A stretch of DNA of 64,000 nt from the NCBI RefSeq assembly GCF_029581355.1, contig NZ_CP120849.1:156501-220500 (forward strand). Direction: 5' to 3'. Source of the DNA: Parabacteroides chongii. Lineage in GTDB: Bacteria; Bacteroidota; Bacteroidia; Bacteroidales; Tannerellaceae. A program made the position numbers and the translations under genes. The notes under the pieces are model-generated. The model was not told where the DNA came from. It did not search any database and saw nothing but the letters and a program-made list of their open reading frames with translations. Positions 56,133-64,000 of the stretch are shown piece after piece (position 1 is the first letter of the stretch; the number at the start of each line of letters is the position of its first letter).

Positions 56133-57422
56133 ATGGGCTTCAACATTACAAAAACAGATAAGAAACGGGTTGTTATTATTGGTGGTGGTTTTGGGGGATT
56201 AAAGCTGGCCAATAAACTGAAAGGAAGCAACTTCCAGGTAGTCTTGATAGACAAGAACAATTTCCATCAGTTCCCGCCCTTATTGTATCAGGTAGCATCA
56301 TCCGGTCTGGAGCCGGGATCAATCATATTTCCTTTCCGAAAGATATTCCAGAAACAGAAAGACTTCTACTTCCGAATGGCAGAAGTGAAAGCCGTTATCG
56401 TCGAACGGAACCTGATCGAGACATCGATCGGTGAACTGAGCTACGACTATCTGGTGATAGCCTCCGGTACCATCACAAACTTCTTCGGTAACAAGACTAT
56501 TGAAGAAAAAGCATTGCCGATGAAAACGATCCAGGAAGCTCTCGAACTAAGGAATACCCTGCTTTCCAACTTTGAAAAGGCTACAATCTCTACCGATCCG
56601 GAAGAAAAACAAGCACTGATGAATGTGGTTATCGTTGGTGGTGGAGCCACTGGCGTAGAGGTATCCGGAGTACTGGCTGAAATGAAAAGATTCGTTATGC
56701 CGAAGGATTATCCGGACCTGAAACAGTCGGATATGAATATCTATTTGATAGAAGGTTCTCCCAGGTTACTCGGAGTAATGTCTACCGAAGCATCCGAGAA
56801 CGCAGAGAAATTCCTGAAAGAGATGGGCGTAAATATCATACTGAATAAACGGGTAACAGACTATCAGGATGGAAAAGTCATACTGGACGACAATTCCACT
56901 ATCACAACCAAAACCCTCGTTTGGGTCAGTGGTGTAACCGCCACACATTTTGATCATATCGATAAAGAAGCATTGAACCGGGGTGGCCGGATCACAGTCA
57001 ATGAATTTAACCAGATGCCAGGGATGACAAACGTATTTGCTATCGGCGATGTTTGTTTCCAGACAGAAGAAGAATACCCGAACGGTCATCCGCAAGTAGC
57101 CCAAGTAGCTATCCAGCAGGGAAATCTGCTTGCAGATAACCTCAAACGCCTGGAATCGGGGAAGACATTGAAAGCCTTCCATTACATAAATCTCGGAACA
57201 CTGGCAACCGTAGGACGCAACAAAGCTGTCGCCGATCTAAAAAAGCTGAAGTTACAAGGGTTTATTGCCTGGATGGTGTGGATGCTGGTTCATTTACGTT
57301 CTATCCTGGGGATCAAGAATAAGCTGATGGTACTGATAGAATGGGTATGGAGCTACTTTACTTACGATCAGTCTATTCGTTTGATACTTTATATACCCAA
57401 AAAGAAAAAGGATACGATATAA
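56133..57422 (+). CDS. ndh: NAD(P)/FAD-dependent oxidoreductase, type II NADH dehydrogenase
   Basis: 429 aa. Two Rossmann motifs: FAD site VVIIGGGFGGLKLANKL (about 13-29) and NADH site VVIVGGGATGVEVSGVLAEM (about 168-187). FAIGDVCF is the second FAD-binding motif. An amphipathic C-terminal region (FIAWMVWMLVHLRSIL; LIEWVWSYFTYDQSIRL) anchors it to the inner membrane. It passes electrons from NADH to quinone without pumping protons. It is monocistronic; a long perfect hairpin follows. Confidence 0.93.
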   Translation: MGFNITKTDKKRVVIIGGGFGGLKLANKLKGSNFQVVLIDKNNFHQFPPLLYQVASSGLEPGSIIFPFRKIFQKQKDFYFRMAEVKAVIVERNLIETSIGELSYDYLVIASGTITNFFGNKTIEEKALPMKTIQEALELRNTLLSNFEKATISTDPEEKQALMNVVIVGGGATGVEVSGVLAEMKRFVMPKDYPDLKQSDMNIYLIEGSPRLLGVMSTEASENAEKFLKEMGVNIILNKRVTDYQDGKVILDDNSTITTKTLVWVSGVTATHFDHIDKEALNRGGRITVNEFNQMPGMTNVFAIGDVCFQTEEEYPNGHPQVAQVAIQQGNLLADNLKRLESGKTLKAFHYINLGTLATVGRNKAVADLKKLKLQGFIAWMVWMLVHLRSILGIKNKLMVLIEWVWSYFTYDQSIRLILYIPKKKKDTI

Positions 57423-57440
57423 AATGAGGACAAGAAAGTA

Positions 57441-57501
57441 TGTCAAAAGACGATATTTACCAGACGCAGATCTCGCAGACGATAAATATCGTCTTTTGAC
57501 A
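57441..57501. terminator. Bidirectional hairpin terminator between converging genes
   Basis: Perfect 19-bp stem (TGTCAAAAGACGATATTTA with its complement) around a 23-nt loop, lying between the stops of two converging genes. The stem is longer and the loop larger than usual for rho-independent terminators, and the T-tract is short. Confidence 0.6.
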
Positions 57502-57510
57502 CATCTTCGA

Positions 57511-59607
57511 TTATAAACTATAGGTAAGCGTTAACCACGTAACCCGGGCATCCCGATTACGGATTTGCTCCATATGCATTTTGCTCGTATCGATAATCGT
57601 TGTCTCCTCCAAACCGTCGAAGATATTATTGATACTTAAGTTAGCACGCAATTTACGATTCATAAAATACTGTGAGAGTCCGGCATTCACACTGCTATGG
57701 CTCTTTATTTTTCCCTGCGGTGTCAACTGGTCCGAAATAAAGAAACCATCCAACTGAAACTCGGTGGTCGGTGTTATGGCAATGCTTACACTCCCCTTCC
57801 AATCCGTGCAAACCATCGATTTCTTTTCATCATAGCCGACCGTACGCCCGTCGATCTCATCTTTATAGACATTTCCGGAAAAGCCGATATTCAGTATACG
57901 GATAGGATTCCAGTTGCCGGACAGTTCAAAACCGAATGACTGGCTGTGTCCGATATTCTCTTTCTGCCAGACAGACTCATCATTCACCACTTCCATGATC
58001 CGGTTTGACTTATTCCGGTAATAAATAGCCGGAGAGAAACGGAAACGATCCGCCACCAATAAATAAGACAACTCCAAAGAATGAATGAACTCATCTTTCA
58101 GGTCAGGATTTCCCTGTGTCAAATGCGTCGGGTCGCCATACTGAATGAAAGGATTCAGATCCGCTCCGTAAGGACGGATCACCCGTTGCAGATAACTCAA
58201 CGACAGGCTACCGGATTTACTGGTTTGCAAAGACAGTTTCACACGTGGATAGAGATGGAAACGAGTATGACTTCTTTCCGAATCCGAAGTCTCCGACTTA
58301 TCCACTTCCGGGACATAAGTCTTAAACTCCTGTGCATTTATCTCCGCCTGTAAACCAGCCTCGGCTGAAAAACGATTCCATCGCTTATCTACAGAAGCAT
58401 ACAGCAAATGAGTATTCCGGTTGAAAGAATAATCATATGTCTTATTATCTACCGGAGTCCAGATATCGTCATCCAGGCTGATATCGTTCGTCTCAGTCCT
58501 GTACTTTTCATCTTTTATACGTCCGATATAACCGGCTTTGAAATACCAATCGTTTGTAAACAATTTACTGAATGCGGCAGACAAATAATAATTATGTTTG
58601 TCCTGATTGGCGAACATATTATCTTTCTTCAGGATATTTCCGGTGCCCGGCTTTTCATTCTCATACTGATTATCCTCGTCGTAACTAAAATCATTGTAAT
58701 TGAATGTCACACTCAACTGGTCCAGCGGATTGGCAAAACGATGATTCCATCTCGCTTCCACAGCATAAGCATCCTGACGCTGGTCGTTGTAACGGTGGCG
58801 CGTCATCTGATTCTTCACAGTCCCGTCCGGATTCAAGACCTTATTATTGATCCCGCCATAACGGCTGTAATCCATTAAATGATACAGTCCATATACCGTC
58901 AGCAGGTCATTTGAAGTCAGATCGTAACCAACGCTCAAATCCGCCAGATGAACATCAGGACGTGCCTTCGCATTGTTGTTCATTAGGGTCGTACCCGCCT
59001 CTGTCCATGTAGTCTTATCGAATGAACGTTCACGGTACTCCTTGCGATAATTATATTTTCCGACAATATGAAATTTACCCGGATGCAGATTTACAACCGC
59101 ACCGACATTATACCGTTCCTGTAACCCGGCCCCCAATGTAACCGTCAAAGGAGAATCGGATTTCGTATAGTTGGCAGAAGAAAGATTCAGTACACCGGCA
59201 TCACCGTCGGGAACCAGCGAGATACCAGGTAAGGCAGACATGGAGATACGGTTGAAGAACAAAGCAGGCAACTGGATCAGGACATCTCCGCTATATTCTT
59301 CCAGCAATCCGTAAGGAATACCGTTGATCAGCATCCCCGCCTTACTGGAACCGCGATAAGTCACTCCCCCTTCAATATCAGTGACCAGCGAAGGCATCTG
59401 GCGAAAGGCTTCCGAGACAGTCCCCGTCACACTACTCAGGTTCTTATCAACCTGCAGACGTTTGACCTCTCCCCCGTTCAAACCGGAAAAACGCTTTCCC
59501 TGTATTTCTACATTTTGTAACAACAGATTCATGTCGACCGGATTCTGGGCTGACAACGCATGGCTGAACAACGCGACAACTGGGATAATGAGTAGATTTC
59601 TTTTCAT
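57511..59607 (-). CDS. TonB-dependent-receptor-type outer membrane beta-barrel protein
   Basis: 698 aa. Signal peptide MKRNLLIIPVVALFSHALSA, no CarboxypepD_reg domain, then a plug-like domain (about 30-145; VEIQGKRFSGLNGGEVKRLQ, SEAFRQMPSLVTDIEGGVTY, GMLINGIPYGLL) and an OMP_b-brl_3 barrel (LQRVIRPYGADLNPFIQYGD; GNPDLKDEFIHSLELSYL) ending WLTLTYSL. It is related to the barrels at the window start and at 3633, but shorter. Standing alone, without a regulator or partner gene. Ligand unknown. Confidence 0.88.
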   Translation of the reverse strand: MKRNLLIIPVVALFSHALSAQNPVDMNLLLQNVEIQGKRFSGLNGGEVKRLQVDKNLSSVTGTVSEAFRQMPSLVTDIEGGVTYRGSSKAGMLINGIPYGLLEEYSGDVLIQLPALFFNRISMSALPGISLVPDGDAGVLNLSSANYTKSDSPLTVTLGAGLQERYNVGAVVNLHPGKFHIVGKYNYRKEYRERSFDKTTWTEAGTTLMNNNAKARPDVHLADLSVGYDLTSNDLLTVYGLYHLMDYSRYGGINNKVLNPDGTVKNQMTRHRYNDQRQDAYAVEARWNHRFANPLDQLSVTFNYNDFSYDEDNQYENEKPGTGNILKKDNMFANQDKHNYYLSAAFSKLFTNDWYFKAGYIGRIKDEKYRTETNDISLDDDIWTPVDNKTYDYSFNRNTHLLYASVDKRWNRFSAEAGLQAEINAQEFKTYVPEVDKSETSDSERSHTRFHLYPRVKLSLQTSKSGSLSLSYLQRVIRPYGADLNPFIQYGDPTHLTQGNPDLKDEFIHSLELSYLLVADRFRFSPAIYYRNKSNRIMEVVNDESVWQKENIGHSQSFGFELSGNWNPIRILNIGFSGNVYKDEIDGRTVGYDEKKSMVCTDWKGSVSIAITPTTEFQLDGFFISDQLTPQGKIKSHSSVNAGLSQYFMNRKLRANLSINNIFDGLEETTIIDTSKMHMEQIRNRDARVTWLTLTYSL

Positions 59608-59683
59608 ATTGATATACCGTTATAAACAAAAAAAGTCTGTATGTGTAAGCATACAGACTGTCCTTCTAACTGTTTACTGAATA

Positions 59684-59905
59684 TTATTCAGCAGGAGCAG
59701 CTTCTGTTTCAGTAGCAACAGTAGTTGAATCACCTTCAGCAGGAGCAACTTCTTCTGTTACTGTTTCTTCTTCAACAACTGCAGGAGTTTCTTCTACTGT
59801 AGTTTCTGTTTCAGCAACTTCAGCATTTGATTCTGCAGATTTGTTACCACAAGATGTGAAAGAAACGGCTGCAACGATAGCAGCAAATGCAACTAACTTT
59901 TTCAT
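59684..59905 (-). CDS. Small acidic Thr/Glu/Ala-rich lipoprotein
   Basis: 73 aa. Signal peptide with lipobox FTSC (Cys19), then a low-complexity tail of Glu, Thr, Val, Ala and Pro with no Lys after residue 22. It is strongly acidic and probably disordered, sitting on the outer membrane. Similar tiny lipoproteins are widespread in Bacteroidales without a known role. A -7 box (TACATTTG on the minus strand, 59956-59963) and a palindrome at 59977-59992 precede it. Confidence 0.85.
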   Translation of the reverse strand: MKKLVAFAAIVAAVSFTSCGNKSAESNAEVAETETTVEETPAVVEEETVTEEVAPAEGDSTTVATETEAAPAE

Positions 59906-59955
59906 TTTGTCTTTAATTTAAACGGTCTATAATATCTTCTTGTCTTAAAACGATG

Positions 59956-59963
59956 CAAATGTA
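59956..59963 (-). promoter_or_regulatory. -7 box of the small lipoprotein gene
   Basis: Minus-strand TACATTTG fits TAnnTTTG, 51 bp before the ATG. Confidence 0.55.
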
Positions 59964-59976
59964 TGTATTAATCAAA

Positions 59977-59992
59977 TATGTTGTACAACATA
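59977..59992. promoter_or_regulatory. Perfect 16-bp palindrome at the -33 region, candidate operator
   Basis: TATGTTGTACAACATA is perfectly symmetrical and lies 13 bp upstream of the -7 box of the small lipoprotein gene, where a repressor would block the -33 element. Confidence 0.5.
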
Positions 59993-60092
59993 AGAGACTT
60001 TTTTTTCAACTATTTTTTAGTATAGCCGCAATTAACTGTGTTTCAATACAAATTCCATAGCTATTTTATTCATATGTACCTTAACCTAAATT

Positions 60093-60893
60093 CTACGGAA
60101 TACTTAATGGCTCCACTGTATATAAGGCTATATTCATCGACTTGATTTGTGTTTTGATATTTGATGGAATATTATTATCAGTCACAACTGTATGGATTTT
60201 GTTTACGGGAGCTATAAATACAAAATTACGTTTATTGAATTTACTTGAGTCTAATACAGCAATGACCTCTTTTGACATAGAAAACATAGTCTGGTTAATA
60301 TTAGCTTCTTCAATATCATGTGTAGATAACCCAAATTCAATGTTAAAACTATCCACTCCCAAAAAGAGTTTGTCACAATAAAAAACTTTCAGGTTTGATT
60401 CAGCTAAAGGACCGACAGTAGAATGCGAGACTTCGCGTAAATGACCTCCGAGCAAGATTACATTAAATCTTTTATACTTTAAGAGTTCAATTGCAGTATC
60501 AAGAGCATTCGTAATAACTGTCAAATGTTTTAAATGATGAAGATTTTTAGCAATTTCGAAAGTTGTGGTTCCTGAATCAAGCAAAATAGTCTCGCCATCA
60601 CGAATCAAAGAAGCTGCAAATTTTCCAATGGCCAATTTCTCTTTAAAATTATACAATCCCTTTAATTTTAAGGATGTTTCATTATTTTTTCCGTTGGTAT
60701 TTGGTAACCGGATCGCACCGCCTCGAGTACGTAACAAAAGATTTCGTTCATGAAGAATATTCAAATCCTTTCGAATGGTAACTTCCGAAACCTTAAATTT
60801 CTTACACATACTTTCGATAGAAATCTCTGGATTCTCATTCAATTCCTGTAAAATAGTAGCTCTACGCTCTTTTGCCGACCCTATTGATTTCAT
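60093..60893 (-). CDS. DeoR/GlpR family transcriptional regulator (AgaR-like)
   Basis: 266 aa. N-terminal HTH (about 8-65; ATILQELNENPEISIESMCK, VSEVTIRKDLNILHERNLLL, RGGAIRL) and a C-terminal sugar-phosphate sensor domain of the DeoR type (AASLIRDGETILLDSGTTTF, VITNALDTAIELLK, LLGGHLREVSHSTVGPLAE). It is divergent from agaS-kbaZ-pfkB, so it probably represses this operon and responds to a sugar phosphate of the pathway. Candidate TTTCGAAA operator words lie in the space between. Confidence 0.92.
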   Translation of the reverse strand: MKSIGSAKERRATILQELNENPEISIESMCKKFKVSEVTIRKDLNILHERNLLLRTRGGAIRLPNTNGKNNETSLKLKGLYNFKEKLAIGKFAASLIRDGETILLDSGTTTFEIAKNLHHLKHLTVITNALDTAIELLKYKRFNVILLGGHLREVSHSTVGPLAESNLKVFYCDKLFLGVDSFNIEFGLSTHDIEEANINQTMFSMSKEVIAVLDSSKFNKRNFVFIAPVNKIHTVVTDNNIPSNIKTQIKSMNIALYTVEPLSIP

Positions 60894-60979
60894 TATTATT
60901 ACAATTTTTGTTGTTAGAAATAAGACTTATTTGCAAAAATAATAATTTTATCGAGCAAAAAGAACAAATACAATATTAA

Positions 60980-61086
60980 TTTCGAAACATTTCGAAATGT
61001 TTTTATTTTATCGAACAAAAACGACCAACACACACATTAGCAACACATTATCGTACAAACAAAAGGGATTGTTTAATTTTTCGAAA
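60980..61086. promoter_or_regulatory. Three TTTCGAAA sites in the divergent DeoR-agaS region
   Basis: TTTCGAAA is found at 60980, 60990 and 61079; the second lies in the 12-bp palindrome CATTTCGAAATG. Words of the form ATCGNNCAAA(C/A)A also recur at about 60949, 61010 and 61050. Good candidates for DeoR-type operators. Confidence 0.45.
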
Positions 61087-61130
61087 TAAAAAAACAAATG
61101 TTTTGCCTCTTCTGCTGTAAAGAAATGAAA

Positions 61131-61138
61131 TATTTTTG
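61131..61138 (+). promoter_or_regulatory. -7 box for the agaS operon
   Basis: TATTTTTG fits TAnnTTTG. It is 25 bp before the ATG at 61164 and downstream of the earlier ATG at 61098, which therefore cannot be the start. Confidence 0.5.
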
Positions 61139-61163
61139 CCCAAAAGAAAACAATAATAAAAAG

Positions 61164-62291
61164 ATGAAAGACAATCAATTTTTTACTTACAAAGAAATTA
61201 TGCAACAACCAAAAATGTGGTTGAAAGTATATGAATTAGTATTGCAACAACGTGTGGGGATCGAGTCTTTTATTTCCCAATATACCGACCGGAACTACCA
61301 GATTATCTATACTGGTGCCGGAACATCAGCCTATATCGGGAATATCTTAGAGATAGTCTTGTCGGAAAGTAATTTTCGGGGAGCAAGATCAGTTTCTACC
61401 ACAGATCTTATCACTAACCACCATGCTTACATTAATGAAAATCAACCTGTTTTATTGATTTCATTTGCCAGATCAGGAAATAGTCCGGAAAGTGCAGGAG
61501 CGATCAAAATTGTAAATACACACTGTAAACATACGGCACATATTTACATTACATGCAACAAAGAAGGGGAACTTGCAAAAAATGCAGACAAAGAGAATAC
61601 TTTGCTCCTGTTGTTACCTCCCGAAACAAACGATTTGGGCTTAGCGATGACCAGCAGCTTTTCAAGTATGCTCCTCACAGCCCTGCTAGTCGCAAATATA
61701 CAACATATAGATACCCAATTGCCCTATATCCAGTCACTGACCCTAAAAGCTCAAAAAGTACTGTCCACTTATGCTCCGATTATCCGGGAAATCATGAAAC
61801 GTGAATTTTCACGTGTAGTCTTCTTAGGATCAGGAGAGTTGAAAGGAATCGCAGAAGAATCACGACTGAAACTACAGGAATTAACCGATGGAAAAATTGT
61901 TTGCCAATTCGATTCTTTCCTTGGCTTCCGTCATGGACCAAAAGCTATTATTAACAAAGAAACGGTCCTGGTCTATCTATTTTCCGGAGATGAACATATC
62001 CGTCGGTATGAAACCGACCTTGTGAAACAAATCAACACAAATAATAAAGTGACGGCACAGATTATAGTTTCGGAAACACCGGTAAAGACAACAGGTATAA
62101 AATCTGATCTCGAAGTGATTTTCAGTGAAGGCGATAGTCCATCCATATACGACTGTATTCCGTACGTTATCGTAGCACAACTGATGGGATTCTACAAATC
62201 GCTTGAAATCGGCCTCAACCCCGACACTCCCTCTGTTTCCGGAAATATTTCAAGGATCGTGGAAGGAGTTATCTTGTATGACAACCTATAA
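61164..62291 (+). CDS. agaS: SIS-domain sugar-phosphate deaminase/isomerase (AgaS-like)
   Basis: 375 aa. Two SIS domains: the first with IYTGAGTSAYIGNIL and ISFARSGNSPESAGA (about 50-120), the second with VVFLGSGELKGIAEESRLKL (about 215-235) and FRHGPKAIINKETVL. AgaS in proteobacteria deaminates and isomerises galactosamine 6-phosphate to tagatose 6-phosphate. The neighbouring kbaZ-like and kinase genes fit this pathway. The ATG at 61164 is chosen because the preceding -7 box excludes the upstream ATG and the N-terminal MKDNQFFTYKEIMQQP fits the family. A divergent DeoR regulator probably controls it. Confidence 0.9.
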   Translation: MKDNQFFTYKEIMQQPKMWLKVYELVLQQRVGIESFISQYTDRNYQIIYTGAGTSAYIGNILEIVLSESNFRGARSVSTTDLITNHHAYINENQPVLLISFARSGNSPESAGAIKIVNTHCKHTAHIYITCNKEGELAKNADKENTLLLLLPPETNDLGLAMTSSFSSMLLTALLVANIQHIDTQLPYIQSLTLKAQKVLSTYAPIIREIMKREFSRVVFLGSGELKGIAEESRLKLQELTDGKIVCQFDSFLGFRHGPKAIINKETVLVYLFSGDEHIRRYETDLVKQINTNNKVTAQIIVSETPVKTTGIKSDLEVIFSEGDSPSIYDCIPYVIVAQLMGFYKSLEIGLNPDTPSVSGNISRIVEGVILYDNL

Positions 62292-62302
62292 TAAAAACTA
62301 AT

Positions 62303-63532
62303 ATGACAAAGACAGAACATTTATTAAACCAGATTTCAGAACTCGAACAGCAGACAGGAGTTAAACGAACAATTTTCGCCGTATGCCCAAACTCAACAGC
62401 AGTTATTAAAGCTTCTTTTCGCTCGGCCAAACGGAATAATGCTCCAATCTATTTTGCAGCAACCCTAAATCAAGTAGATAGTGACGGAGGTTATACCGGT
62501 CTAACCCAAAAGCAATTTGTAAAACTTCTCGCACAGGAAGCCGCTGCTGTCGATTACGACGGTACCTATATTATAGCGATCGATCATGGAGGTCCATGGT
62601 TGAAGGATATCCAATCCAAAGAACACTGGAGTTTGGAAAAAGCGATGAATGGCGTTAAAAAATCGTTTGAGGATGCTATATTGGCCGGCTACGATCTGAT
62701 CCATGTAGATCCTACCGTCGATATTTTTCTCCCGGACGGAGAAACGATCGATATAAAAGTCGTTGTCGAACGGACAGTGGAACTTATTGAGCATACGGAA
62801 CGATTCCGACGTGCCCGATCTTTACCTGCAATATCGTACGAAGTAGGAACTGAAGAAGTACATGGAGGATTGGCAAACGAAGCTGTTTTCGATACTTTTC
62901 TTGAAAATCTGAAAGCAGGTCTGGACTCTTGTGGTCTTTCTGATGTATGGCCCTGTTTTATTGTCGGCAAAGTCGGTACAGATCTGCACACCACTACCTT
63001 TGACACATCCGTAGCCCGTAAACTCACAAAAAAAGTAAGACCACTGGGTAGCTATATAAAGGGGCATTATACTGATGGAGTTTCAAACCCGGAAGCATAC
63101 CCATTAGCCGGGGTCGGAGCAGCAAATGTCGGACCCGAATTTACAATCAGTGAATATGAAGGGTTGGCAGAGCTGGAACAAATAGAGAGAGCACGGGATA
63201 AGGAGGGACAGATCGCTCAATTATCCAATATAACTTCAACACTCGAGCGTTTGGTTGGAGAATCCGGTCGTTGGCAAAAATGGCTTCAGCCCGAGGAAAA
63301 ACTCTGCAGTTTTAAAGAGCTCCAAGCAGACCGCCGCGCGTGGATCATAAAAACCTGTTGTCGATATATCTGGCAACACCCTGAAGCCTTTATGGCCCGT
63401 CAAATTCTTTTCGATAACTTGACACGTCTTGGCATGGACCCACATACGACCCTCTCCTGCCGTATTGAACATGATATGGATAAATATTTTCAAGCTTTTA
63501 ATTTGGTAAACCTAAATAACTCATTGTTATGA
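62303..63532 (+). CDS. kbaZ: Tagatose-1,6-bisphosphate aldolase subunit KbaZ/GatZ-like
   Basis: 409 aa. The family start (ISELEQQTGVKRTIFAVCPN; VIKASFRSAKRNNAPIYFAA), IAIDHGGPWLKDIQ, YDLIHVDPTVDI, GTEEVHGGLA and KVGTDLHTTTFD are typical of the D-tagatose-bisphosphate aldolase noncatalytic-subunit family. In E. coli this subunit stabilises the catalytic KbaY/GatY; in Bacteroidetes the partner may be elsewhere or beyond the window. It lies 11 nt behind agaS and overlaps the kinase start codon by ATGA. Confidence 0.92.
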   Translation: MTKTEHLLNQISELEQQTGVKRTIFAVCPNSTAVIKASFRSAKRNNAPIYFAATLNQVDSDGGYTGLTQKQFVKLLAQEAAAVDYDGTYIIAIDHGGPWLKDIQSKEHWSLEKAMNGVKKSFEDAILAGYDLIHVDPTVDIFLPDGETIDIKVVVERTVELIEHTERFRRARSLPAISYEVGTEEVHGGLANEAVFDTFLENLKAGLDSCGLSDVWPCFIVGKVGTDLHTTTFDTSVARKLTKKVRPLGSYIKGHYTDGVSNPEAYPLAGVGAANVGPEFTISEYEGLAELEQIERARDKEGQIAQLSNITSTLERLVGESGRWQKWLQPEEKLCSFKELQADRRAWIIKTCCRYIWQHPEAFMARQILFDNLTRLGMDPHTTLSCRIEHDMDKYFQAFNLVNLNNSLL

Positions 63533-64000
63533 AAAAGTTTGATATAATAGCGATTGGTGAACTCAATGTAGATCTGATTCTAAATCATATCCAAAGCATG
63601 CCAGTTATTGGCAAAGAAATATTTGCAGACGATATGCTCCTTACGCTGGGCAGTTCCACTGCGATTTTTGCAGCCAATGCTGCTTCCCTAGGCATGAAAG
63701 TAGCTTTTGTGGGAATGATCGGGAAAGATAACTTTGGCGAACTGGTAAAAACAAGCCTAGAAAAACGATCTGTCTCCACCCGTTATTTAATCGAAACAGA
63801 CCAATACGCTACCGGAGCGACGATTGTCTTGGCGTACGCAGAAGACCGGGCCAATATTACCTATCAAGGTAGTATGGACACAATGGGATTCAATGATATT
63901 GATCCATCGGTTTTCGAAATCACGAAACATATCCATATCTCATCGATATTTATTCAATCAGGGCTCAAACGCGATTTGCTTCGCATACTCAAGCTAGCAA
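63529..64000 (+). CDS. PfkB family sugar kinase, 5' part
   Basis: 157 aa visible, running off the right edge. Ribokinase fold: FDIIAIGELNVDLILNHI, then a Gly-rich substrate loop (LTLGSSTAIFAANAASLG), VAFVGMIGKDNFGELV and ATGATIVLAYAEDRANI. The ATP-binding GxGD motif lies beyond the window. Its ATG overlaps the kbaZ stop (ATGA), so it is translationally coupled. In context it is probably the kinase for tagatose 6-phosphate or a related hexose of the galactosamine pathway (inference). Confidence 0.9.
   Translation, partial: MKKFDIIAIGELNVDLILNHIQSMPVIGKEIFADDMLLTLGSSTAIFAANAASLGMKVAFVGMIGKDNFGELVKTSLEKRSVSTRYLIETDQYATGATIVLAYAEDRANITYQGSMDTMGFNDIDPSVFEITKHIHISSIFIQSGLKRDLLRILKLA

Overview
The window comes from a gut Bacteroidales genome, most likely Parabacteroides. 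The signs are SusC/TonB-type outer-membrane barrels, lipoproteins with Cys lipoboxes, LytS/LytTR signalling, DUF4270, DUF4876, DUF5686 and DUF6850 families, N-succinylornithine carbamoyltransferase next to proline genes, Bacteroidetes -7 promoter boxes (TAnnTTTG), and weak or absent Shine-Dalgarno sequences. There is no rRNA, transposase, integrase, phage gene or CRISPR array. Species assignment is inference.

Layout. (1) 1-3.4 kb: the 3' part of a TonB-dependent-type barrel gene followed by a LytS-like kinase and a LytTR regulator; a second barrel gene runs the other way (3.6-6.1 kb). (2) 6.4-8.4 kb: MATE exporter plus Crp/Fnr regulator, then tRNA-His. (3) 8.5-13.7 kb, minus strand: folD, ffh, a second MATE, panD, panC. 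(4) 13.8-20.6 kb: a degenerate starch-synthase-like protein and a DUF4270 lipoprotein on plus, then a glycogen/alpha-glucan set on minus (GH133 debranching enzyme, GT4, GH57). (5) 21.2-28.8 kb: M3 peptidase, dCMP deaminase, S41 protease, 5-formyl-THF cyclo-ligase, DUF721 and recF (minus), TPR membrane protein, ribH. (6) 28.8-29.0 kb: tRNA-Tyr and tRNA-Gly. (7) 29.4-34.8 kb: small AraC-type protein, XRE-cupin regulator with an acyl-CoA ligase, proB and proA.

(8) 35.0-54.4 kb looks like an accessory island lying between proA and argF', which are adjacent in related Bacteroides as I recall. It holds a TonB receptor/DUF4876/DUF6850 export-envelope module, a stand-alone AraC-type DNA-binding domain, a DUF5686 protein, a secreted protein with the complete first six metal-ligand positions of S1/P1 nuclease and zinc phospholipase C, a TPR-TM-AraC membrane regulator, two large GLUG-repeat surface lipoproteins (the second frameshifted in a poly-A run just after its signal peptide), and a PreA-like dihydropyrimidine dehydrogenase. 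Three of its transcription units share the same upstream architecture: two direct repeats of AGTACCANATCGTYC at 21-bp spacing, with the proximal copy 52-53 bp before a -7 box. This suggests one regulon run by the island's own AraC-type protein(s), and is the best candidate for an undescribed system here.

(9) 54.4-64 kb: argF', a roughly 535-bp MITE-like element with an internal 23-bp minisatellite, type II NADH dehydrogenase, another barrel protein, a tiny acidic lipoprotein, and a DeoR regulator divergent from an agaS-kbaZ-pfkB operon for galactosamine/N-acetylgalactosamine use that runs off the window end. Several intergenic regions carry 22- or 23-bp-period repeat arrays or large palindromes.
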